DNA from: Hoplostethus atlanticus
Lineage: Eukaryota; Chordata; Actinopteri; Trachichthyiformes; Trachichthyidae
DNA: 64,000 nucleotides
Assembly: GCA_034670405.1 (NCBI GenBank)
Contig: JAXDDX010000025.1
Span: forward strand, 186,001-250,000
Direction of reading: 5' to 3'
The notes below the pieces were generated by a model. The model made no database searches. It saw only the letters and a list, made by a program, of their open reading frames with translations, and was not told where the DNA came from. The position numbers and the translations under genes were made by a program. Positions 24,909 to 34,600 of this stretch are shown here, piece after piece. The stretch's first letter is position 1; every line of letters starts with the position of its first letter.

Positions 24909-27095
24909 ATGTTATCCATAGAGTCACAAGCTGTACTTGGCCCCGCTTCGACACCTCTGCCACAGAATGTCCATCTGACCCAAACACCACCTCCGACACC
25001 TGGTCCCATGGAGTATTCCCCATCCCGTGAGGCATATGCTGTACCATGGCACAAAATGCCCCCAAACCTCATGCTTGCCTTGAGTGAAAAGAAAAGACCA
25101 AAGCCTAAAGAGAGAAGAGAGCTGGTTCGTATAGTCATTGATGATGTACTCAGTAAAGAGCATGGAAGGCCTGGAAGAGCAAAGCTGCGTGAGATTGCCA
25201 AGCAGATTCTAGAACGATATCCCTGCTCTTTCCAAGACAGAGAGCTCAATGGAACTAAAGTCATTGGAACAGGATATGATGCTCTCTTTATACAGCTAGA
25301 AAACAGAGTCGAAAATGTTCGGAGGCCATTAACCATCAGCTCAGCAAAGAGGCCAGCAGAGGATGAAGATGCAATGAGCAAAAAGTCCACACATTCAGAT
25401 CGTTATGGATGTGTGGAGTGGCAGCCTGCTATTGAGGGTACAGCAGAACTAGAATCTAAGCAAGATGAATTGAAAAGTGCCTTCAAAACCCATCATCTTC
25501 AGGAGTCATGTGTTCGAAAATTGATGACCGAAACATATTGCATCCAGCGTGCAACTATCAACAAAGGACGCACTGTAAACACAGTATTGGAAGAGTGGCC
25601 CTTCCTTTTTGAAGCTGTTCACCTGTTTGATCACACATGTACCCTCCTTGGCTTGCCGGTGCAAACAAAGCTGGCAGAGGAATTGTCAAGAAAAGGAAAG
25701 AGCATCAAAGACTTCCTTGACTCAAAAGGGATGAAGATACAAGGTGAAGATCCTGTACAGCTGATCTCTGGCATTGCGAAATTCTTCAAAGAAAACCCTG
25801 ATCACCTTTTCTACCAAAATGAGGTAGGTTTAGACTTTTTATTATCTTGTTTTTTAATTCTTATTAGTCATTTATGATGCAAGTATGTGTATGGGAAACA
25901 CTGTATACATTGGAAACATAGTTCATGACATTCATAGTGTTTCTTTGATGTTTTATTTTGCAACAACAGGACTCAACTGCTGCTGGACTGAGCATCCCAA
26001 GCACCCCCTGCATCCTTATGATGGGTTTGTAGTCTGTTTTATCATATTAACATATTTTCTCACCCCAGCTAACTTGTGATATGTTTTTCACTTGTTTTTA
26101 GTTTTGCTGCTAAGACAGTTGGATAATTTGGGACACAATTTTTAGTGCATTGCTGAAAATGTCTGGAGTTTGTTGATTTGAAGTGGTGCTCAGCACTATG
26201 TAGATTGGTGGGGACAAAATCTTAAAATGTATGTAAAATTTAGAGTCTGAGAAAACAAAATGTCGAGAGAAAAAAATGTTGGTTGCTGAATACCTTTTCA
26301 AGGCATTTTATGCTTGTTATTACCAACAACTGTATATGGTCAGTAGAGAACCAAATTGTTTGAGTATGGAAGATTTAAACAACCATGTTTGGAGTGGTTT
26401 TCTGAAGTAGACAGTAATATTTTTCTTTTTGTAATATCTTATATGTTTAAGGTGATCGGCGATTCAAGATTGCTGTCGATCAGGAAGTTGTGAATGACCA
26501 CATCACCTGCCCCGTTGTGGCCCTGAGCTACGCTTTCTCTTTGTTTTATGTCTTAAACATAAAATACCCAAAGGAGATGTCACTTACCCTGGAATTCATA
26601 CAAAGGTAAGCAACTCATTGTTTATGTTTTGAAATGTTGTGTATAGAGCATATTGTTGTGTTGCTGTTTATTAAATTGGACATTGTTGAATCTTGCTTTC
26701 CCCAGGATGAAATATATCCAAAACAAATTGGAATTCAGATTTTATCTACCTGGGCGGGCCGCCCAAGGAGAGCCTATGTATGGGAAACTGATGCAGTTCA
26801 GTAAATTCAATACTGTAATGGAAAAATACTCAAATATACTCCAAAAGTCTTCGAGTATATGAGTATTTTTCCATCTCAACTTGGTCTGCATGTTACTCTG
26901 TAGTTCAGTTTCATTCATTTCATTACTTGTGTAGCTAAAAAAAACGTATCCATTTCCTTCAGAGTTTTCCTGGGAATAAATCCTGAACGAGGGTCAAAGG
27001 CTGAGATGAAGGGAACAAAACAGCTACACATTCCTCCAAGACTGCTGAAGTTCCTGTGTGAACTGAACAACTTTGAAAATCCATGGACAATTTGA
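24909..27095 (+). CDS. SAMD3-like fish protein, cargo of the inner transposon
   Basis: Exons: 24909-25823, 25970-26024, 26452-26605, 26963-27095, joining in phase to about 418 residues. The N-terminal region is Pro-rich. It is followed by a basic region (SEKKRPKPKERRELVRIVID), the LREIAKQILERYPCSFQD segment, a helical central part, and a C terminus with FLGINPERGSKAEMKGTKQL ending PWTI. The wording matches, from memory, a large repeated fish family annotated as SAMD3-like; no SAM domain is visible in this copy. The true start may be on an upstream exon, because an acceptor-like tatccatag sits at 24917. A further possible exon (26706-26805) does not splice cleanly. Function unknown. Confidence 0.6.
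26815..26875. repeat. Short inverted repeat (hairpin)
   Basis: atggaaaaatactcaaatat is followed after a short loop by agtatatgagtatttttccat. The hairpin could form in RNA or DNA; function unknown. Confidence 0.6.
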
Positions 27096-27207
27096 GCTTT
27101 TTTTCATAGCTCAAAATGGAACTTGTTGGACTGAACGTGCAGACGAAAGGAAAAACTGGAGGCTGTATTCAGTAGCTTGCTCACACTGGCACATGGAGAG
27201 AGGTACC

Positions 27208-27210
27208 AAG

Positions 27211-27246
<36 letters not shown>
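27208..27246. repeat. (CA)n microsatellite
   Basis: About 18 uninterrupted ca units inside the inner transposon, downstream of the SAMD3-like stop codon. Confidence 0.95.
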
Positions 27247-27248
<2 letters not shown>

Positions 27249-28286
27249 TGGAGCCCTGCCTCTCGCTTCATGCTTCATGCCCTATCTTTGTATGCCAGAT
27301 TTGGATTGGTGCTTGTAATTTGTTTTTTGCCATGTATTTGAAAATGGTTTTGAATCTTGAAAGTTTCACTTGTTTCAAAGTTTAATACTTTATTGTGACC
27401 ATCCTTTGGTGCCACACCATTATTGTACAGGTACGTTACTCATTATTGAATGTATCTTCATTTGAAAATTTTATTTTGTTGTGTTTTATTCTGTTTGTTG
27501 CTGTTTAAAGCAAAAAAAAAAAAGTCTTCTACAAAACAAGCACTTTTTTAATGGTGCTTTGCACATTGTTAAATTAATTGTTGTAATTTCAATGTTTTAG
27601 TCTGTTAACCTGTTTAAAGCAAACAAAAGCCATTGAATGCACTTTTATGAATACGTTTACATGAGGAAAAAGTCAATGAATGCACTTTTATGAATACATG
27701 TTTGCAAGAGGAAAAAAATGACTTGAGGAAAAAATAAACATGTTCAATTTGTATATATTGTGGTGGATTTATTTGATCATGTTGCTGTATCAGCTGTTTA
27801 AATCGTTATTTTATCACATTAGAACATTACATTGGTCTGGTGATGGATACCAGTCATTATTGTATTTTAGCATTGTTTTAAAGTGCAAGAAAATACATGT
27901 ATATTTATCAGAATGTAGGCTACTAGTGACTACAGAATTTTACATTTCAGCTTTGAAGAAACTGTTTTGATTACAGATTTGATTATTAGAATTTTCCGTG
28001 GTGAAGAATTTTGGATATTCAGGATATGCTGTAATTTTACAGAAATTTCTGCTTTAGGATTGACGGAAGTGTCCGTGAATGGTAGAGAGGATGTACTGTA
28101 AATCTACTGAATTATCCGTTTTAGAATTAAAGGAAATGTCCGTGAATGGTACAGAGGATATACTGTAAATCTACAGAACTTTCCGTTTTAGGGTTGAAGG
28201 AAATGTCCGTTAACTTAACGGAAAATGTACTGGTAATTTTCTGCCAGGACATTAGACGTTTTTTTACGGATTTTTTTCTTACAGTG

Positions 28287-29132
28287 TAGATTGAGAGAGA
28301 ACTCAATAATCATTGATATGGTTTCCGATGGTAAATATTGAGCTCCAGGCTCATTGCCAGCATCTAATACCATGTCAGCCAAAGGATTAGCTATAGACTG
28401 AACTTCAGGGTTGGCTAGAAGCCCAGGTTCAGGCTGAGACAGAGGGCCAGGTTCAGGGTCAACCGGAGGGCCAGGTTCACGATCAACCCGAGGGCCAGGT
28501 TCGGGGTCAATCAGAGGGCCAGGTTCCCGGTCAACCCGAGGGCCAGTTTCGGGGTCAATCAGAGGGCCAGGTTCACGGTCAATCGGAGGGCCAGGTTCAC
28601 GGTCAATCGAAGAGCCAGGTTGAGGGTCAATTCCGGTTGGTGTCCTAACTTGTTTTCTGAGAGACAGTCTATGCATCTCTGCCTCCTGAATGGTCTGAAT
28701 ATAAGGATAAATTGATCCATCTAAACTTACATAATGTTCTCCGTGTCCCTCAGCAAAATGGCCCAGAACCAAAAGAGGCAAACCTTCACAATAACAACCA
28801 GATGGTGAGATAACAGAGGTAGCATCCAAACCAAGAGTTGACACAATAAGGAACTGAACATTGAATATCTGGGCAGCTCGTTGAAGAGTTAGGTGGTCAC
28901 CATATGTGCCATGTTGTGCCATCCTCTGTAAATAATCCTCCCATGTCCCCTCCACATACTCCAAGAGGGCTGTCCCATCCACTCCATGTGGATTTAATGT
29001 TAGATCAGCCACAATTTCTTGGCGCAATGTTGATGCAGAACGGAAAATTCCAATGGTGGCCAATTGGTCTGCAATAGCAGCAAATTGGCAACTGCCATCT
29101 GGCATCGGGTCGAAACGAATGGTCAGATAATT
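28287..29132 (-). CDS. OTU-domain cysteine protease-like protein of the outer transposon, N-terminal part (interrupted)
   Basis: OTU-family enzymes cleave ubiquitin-type isopeptide bonds. The catalytic Cys motif is PDGSCQFAAIADQL and the His motif is GEHYVSLDGS about 110 residues later, as expected for the fold. After the domain is a Pro/Glu-rich tract of 11-residue repeats such as GPLIDPEPGPRVDREP. The exon begins after an acceptor (ggttag) at 29133, so an upstream exon is likely. The frame reads through ...IIEFSLNL and is then broken by the inner transposon at 28286. Residues read after that point (28215-28286) come from that element's terminus. It belongs to the outer transposon; its role for the element is unknown. 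Confidence 0.78.
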
Positions 29133-31601
29133 CTAACCATCAAGTTAAACAAACAAATAAATAGTCTTAATGCCTATAAGATGACAGAGAGAGAAAGAGA
29201 GGCAACAGTAACAGGAATATGAGTCTGTGTTTGCAAACATGTGTGTTGGAACTTAAATGACTAAGGAGCAGAAGGCAGGACTGGAGATAATTCTCATCAT
29301 CAAGTTACACAAACAAATAAACAGTCTTAATTCCAAGAGACAGAGAGAGAGACAGAGAGAGAGAGAGAGAGGGTAGGGGTATTTTGTGGTCAGGTCTTTA
29401 ATCAGGTATTTTAGAGAGGCAATAGTAAGGGTAAGTGTCATGGAAGTGTGATATAAGTATATAATTACATTATCGGCTCCAGTTATTACATTTTTAGAGG
29501 ATTTTTTAAAACCCGGCCAATAATGTAACAACCAGCCAATAATGTAATAGCTTATTACATTATGGGCAAAAAGTTATTACGTTATTGGTTCAGACATTTT
29601 ATTACGTTATTGGCAAGTTACTACATTATCGGCTTTTATTACATTAGAAATTGAGAAATTATTACGTTATTGGCAGTTATTACGTTATCGGCAGTTATTA
29701 CGTTATCGGCTGCTACACCGTGTAATTGCCGTTTGTTTTTGAGTCAGGCTATGAATTTGTTGCACCGACCATGAGACAGGCATGTGAGCCTTATCTATCT
29801 ATAAAAGCTGTTGATGGATTATGGTCGAATGACAGTTTGCCCTGCCATAACACTAACCGTCTCCCTTTTCCAGTACAGTAACCCTATAACACATTTTAGA
29901 ACACTATACAAATATCAAGTATAAACTGTATATAATAGTTCAGTGTAAACAGTGTTAATATAGTGTAAAATAATTGTGGAGTGTACATCAGTAGACATGT
30001 GACAGCTGAATCCAGCCTCACAGGGCTAGAATGTCAAACCTTCTCCCTGGTCAATTCAAGTCTGTTATGGCATCCAAAACACATAAAGTGAGTTACTTTA
30101 AGCACAACATACTGTGTATTATGAAAACTTTTAAAAACATTTCCGGTTTACCCGCAATTTCATCATTGATACTAGTTTCCAATATGGAGAGAATACCATC
30201 CAAAGCTTTGTTGTCATCGGTTAATTTCCAGCAGCGGTCACCAGTTCCTTAATCTGAGACATTTTCATCTCCAACCAGTATTTTATGTTATGGGATGTAA
30301 GATGCCATGTTAAACTCAACTTCCCATGCGTCATTATTCTCTGGATATTTAATTCTCTTTGACTGATCAACAACTGAGTTAGATGGGATTACTCGTGAAA
30401 CTGGTTGTACTTCTTTAATTTAATCTTTTATTGAAAATATTAATAGAGAGAGTCAAAACAAAAAACTTACCCCAACAGCAAATCTTGTCAATTTCTTTTC
30501 CCTTTTCTTGGCCTCTGGTTTTTATCATTCATTCTCAGGAATAAAGGTGTGATTTAAAATGATTAACATCATTGTCCACAATGCCAACAACAGTTCAATT
30601 AGTGCTTGGATCGTTTTTGAAAAAGTATTTTCAAAATTGTCACACGATTGAAAGGTTGAAAGTGTTCTGACACTGTACAGTGTACTGTTATCTAGTTGTG
30701 GTTATGTTTTCTCAGCCAGCTGAACTCGGCATCACCCTCCTCGGCATCACCCTCCTCGGCATCACCCTCCTCCTCTGTGCTCTTTTTAGGTTATAGGATC
30801 TATCCCTTCAAGTGGCACAGTTGTGGTAGAGAGAAACAGCAGCTGTATCAAAAAATTTGAAACAGGCAGACATACAATGAGCCAAATAAACCCTGTTTAA
30901 TTTTTCATCTTACATTACTGTTTTACTGCGCAAGAAAGTGTTTCACACATGAATACTTCTTTTTGAAATGTAAGTGGCCAGGTGTGACTAAATAGATGTT
31001 GAGAGGTCGCTTGATCAACTATGTCTTTTGTTCCTCCATTGGCCATGTTTCCCTTCTGTTTAGTTGTCTCTTTACCACTTTCTCTGCAAATGTCAACAGG
31101 TTTCAACAGGAAGCTACTGTGGTCTGGGGAGGCGACAGCTATTTCAAACCCATCGGAAAGCTGTTGTATTTGCTGCTGCTACAGCAAATGACACTTTGTG
31201 AAAGGGTTGAATTTTCACTAGGGAACATTTGAACAACTGAGTTTATGAACAGATCAGGTGATCATATCAGCAATCTGGGGAGTTTTCTGTACTTTAAGGT
31301 TCTCAACACGGGTCTTGAGTGTTGCTGTGCCGTATATGCTGCATGCTGCTGTGTGGCAACATTATTACAACAACATGTTTACTGCAATCAAATCATCAGA
31401 TGCATACATAAGATAAAATAGCAGTCCATCCATGCGCACTATCTTCAGGTAACAATCATTTCAAATATTCAGCTGCTGTTCATGTAAAGGTGGAGTGCAA
31501 TGCACTTGCGGAAATCACCAAATGACTTGTCAGGGGTCTTGTGGTTTTGTCCAGTGACGCTTGAAACGGTTCACATACAGTTCTTACAGTCCTTACCCAC
31601 C

Positions 31602-34600
31602 ATGCTGTTCACATCGTACAAAATGCTAGCCGTACATGCTGACAGATATTATATTTTTTGTATAGCGCTGTGCTGTATCTGTGTGTCTTCCAATGGTAAG
31701 TCCTTTATGGAATGAGAATAGATGTCATTTATATGAAAGAGCTAACCAAATAGACAGATATTCATTACACTGTGCAAATTGAATTGTTTAATTGTTGGGA
31801 CGTTTTCTTTGGATAAAAAAAACTCAGTAACTTAAGCCGATCACTGTTAATTATCTTTGAAATAATAAATAGTATTAACAAATAGTCTGTTTATTTGAAT
31901 TCAGTCTGTTATTTTAATAGTTATAACAACCCTGAAAAAACAGAAGTTGTTAAAATGTATATTTGTACAATCTATTGCCTGTAGACAATAACCTCACACC
32001 ATAATTCATAACATAATTCATCTTTTCTTTGAAACATGTGTTTTAGTAGTCCAACAAGTAATGTGCCTACAGAATTTTGTTTAAATATATATATTTTTTT
32101 ATTTACTAGATTTTTCAGTTTTGTTTATTAGCTCACAGTTATCCTATTACATGTCAACTTTATTTATATCACCCTTTATCACAAACAAGCATGAAAGGAC
32201 TTTACAGGCCTAACTAGGTCAGGCAGGTAGAAGAAGACTGAAAGGACCTAACATTTGTTCATTTATTCCCAACCCCGACTGTTTGACATCTTTTGTCCCG
32301 TTTTGGTTTTGACTTTCTAAAAATGAAAAGTTCATTATCTTGATGCATAGGAAAGCAATGTCTTAACCATTGATTATATAGCACCACTGGTTATTTGAGC
32401 ATGAGATTAATCTATACTGTAAACATCTGCTTGTATTTCAACCTCCCTGTTTAGGTCAACAATACTGTGAGATTGATTCCTGTGAGACATCCACACTCCA
32501 CGCCCCACTTGGCTCCAGTGTGGTGCTCCCATGCCTCTTTGGAAACGCTCTCCAGAGCTTCGGCCTTGACTGGGTGTTGTGGGCCCAAAATCCTGGTTCC
32601 GGACTGGTCAACCTCACGTCCAACGGGAGTATTCAATTTCTGGATCCCAGGCATGGCCGAGTGAAGGCCTTCCCCTACCTAGGGAACTACAGCATCCGTA
32701 TCGATGAGCTTCAGGAGTCTGACCTGGGATGTTATCGCTGTCAGCGGGCTGATGGCTGTCACCAAGTGGACGTTTCTGAGCAAGGTGAGAAAACGTATGC
32801 TTTGTGTAACATGAGGAGTACACTTTTGAGCTACTACATCTGAGTAAAAGTGTATCTTGTAAGAGCTGTGTTGAACACAGCAGGCGAGGCATCATCTTAG
32901 CGTTAAAGACCCAACAAAGAGTCTTACACCGGCTACTGAGAAACGGTATGTCTTCCTTTCCATGGTCATGAACCCACCGTGTTTTCTCGTATGAGAAAGG
33001 GCACGCTACCGAGTCAGCATTTCCTGTATGATGCATCTACATAAAACCAGACTTTCCATTTACAGTAGGTGGAAGAAGCACGCTACTTGTTTACATCGTT
33101 GGTGGTGTGGTCGCTCTCGTCTTGCTCCTGGGCACTTGCAGCTATTACTGTGTGAAATGTGAGTTCCTCCATTTCCTCTCTGTCTGGCACATTCAGTCTA
33201 AACTTTGGTAGTAGTAGAAGTAAACTGCTTGTTGGTAGTTGAGGGATGGATGGAGGGAGGGATGAATAGATACTCATGTCAAAGTAATAATATAAATTGT
33301 ATTCTATTTCAGGGCTTTGGAGTAAAAACCCACCAGACTATGTGAACACAGGTAAGGTACAGAATGAAATGTAGAATTTCTCCACTACTTCAGGTCCACC
33401 TAGACTGTTGTCCAATGCAATTTTAATTTACTGTATATAAATAACTTTCATCACTTCCCACTGCTCAGGATCCCATTCATTTTGAAAGTTCATCAATGGT
33501 AAATGGAGTGTGAAGTTGCTTTCCCACTATGATTAAACGTGGCAGTGAAGTAGCATTTAAATCAGCACCGACAGACAGCAGCAGTCCCTGAGCGAAGGCA
33601 TGTGGATCGGCATGGGACTCATTAGCAAAGACTGATTTTGGTTGTCAGATTATTCATCCACATTTCTTCAGGGCAGGGGTTGGCGACGTGGTGGTATAGC
33701 TGTAACAGTAGTGTAATTCAGTAGCAGTAAAATAATGGAGCCTTTTTAAAAAAACGTTAACTTTAACTATTAAATATAAAATTAAAATGATTTTAAGCAA
33801 TAGATACACCCCTTACTCGCTAACACAAGCATTTAATTCGGTTTTCAAGCAGGCGCTCGAGGTGTCCTCTTCCGCCTGCAGCAGGATCGATTATTTTGCA
33901 CACAGCATGCCGTTTTGAGCTAGGCTAGGCTACGCAATTCATATAGATAGAAAGAGAAAAAGAAAGAAAGAGAGAAGGAGAAACAAATAAAAAGTGGATT
34001 GTGGCTTGTAAAATTAAACTAACTAACTAATACGAGTCAATGGAAAGAAATGGAAAAAAGGAATGAATGGACCGAATCTTTTGCATTCATAGCCAGCCCG
34101 ACTGGGTTTTGCGACGAGGAGTAAGCTAACAACAAAAAAGCCAACGACAAGGAGGGAAGCCGTTTATGGACGGAGATATAGTTCAAGAGTTCAGAGAGTC
34201 CTTCATCAAAGTTTGGGAGCAGTTGTATGCGGATTTCAAAAACGAAGCTCCTTAGTAGCCTACCATTTATCGTTTATTGATTTCAACCATAGTTTTTGCT
34301 AAATGACATTAAGCTATTTTAAATAAGCATATGATAAGAAAATGAAAATGCAGATAGTTCCGTTTTATTAATATCTGCACTAAAGCACTAATATGGCCTA
34401 CTTTTATAAATAATTACCTACTGCGTATACTTCCAGGCATACTCGCTTGACGGGGGCGTGACAGAGTGAGAGAGCGCAGAGATGAGAGGCTGTGGGACAG
34501 AGCTTCGACAGACTACCAGACACAAAATAGCCTTGTGTTGTGACACCGGTGGTCGTCTTAAAATCAAAATGTTAAATCTTTTTTTGTCTTAGAATTGTTT

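Larger units (their letters stand above)
23939..28286. mobile_element. Inner DNA transposon (CACTG termini, TA duplication) nested in the OTU gene
   Basis: Termini are cactgtaagaaaagtccgta at 23939 and the inverted cactgtaagaaaaaaatccg at 28286, flanked by TA on each side. Subterminal repeats of 'aaatgtccgtgaatgg' and 'atgtactgtaaatcta' lie at 28060-28210. It is 4348 bp long. CACTG ends fit EnSpm/CACTA-type elements; this is inference because no transposase was recognised. The only gene inside is a spliced plus-strand gene of SAMD3-like type. Confidence 0.82.
22762..29718. mobile_element. Outer DNA transposon with ~260-bp inverted repeats carrying an OTU-protease gene
   Basis: The ends are gtgtagcagccgataatg and the complement at 29718. 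The inverted repeats (22762-23025 and 29456-29718) are built from many short 'aataacgtaataa' subrepeats. A second inverted match follows inside (about 23081-23180 against 29215-29311). Copy A has the uninterrupted site (tttaatgccgtgtaattgcc, 3125-3146), which proves insertion after the duplication. The target duplication is not clean. The only gene seen belonging to this element is the OTU-type gene on the minus strand. No transposase core was recognised, so the superfamily is not assigned. Confidence 0.85.
18156..32790. repeat. Segmental duplication, copy B (split by a 7-kb transposon)
   Basis: This is the homologue of 1-6200, in the same orientation. Copy B differs by the additional exon-1 duplication (19190-22030), the transposon at 22762-29718, and small indels such as loss of a poly-G run near 31799. 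Beyond 32790 it continues with the rest of the Ig receptor, which copy A does not have. Confidence 0.9.

Noticed and set aside
24884..25390. 168-residue minus-strand open frame
   Set aside because: Antisense shadow of the first SAMD3-like exon, which has a better family match and spliced continuation.
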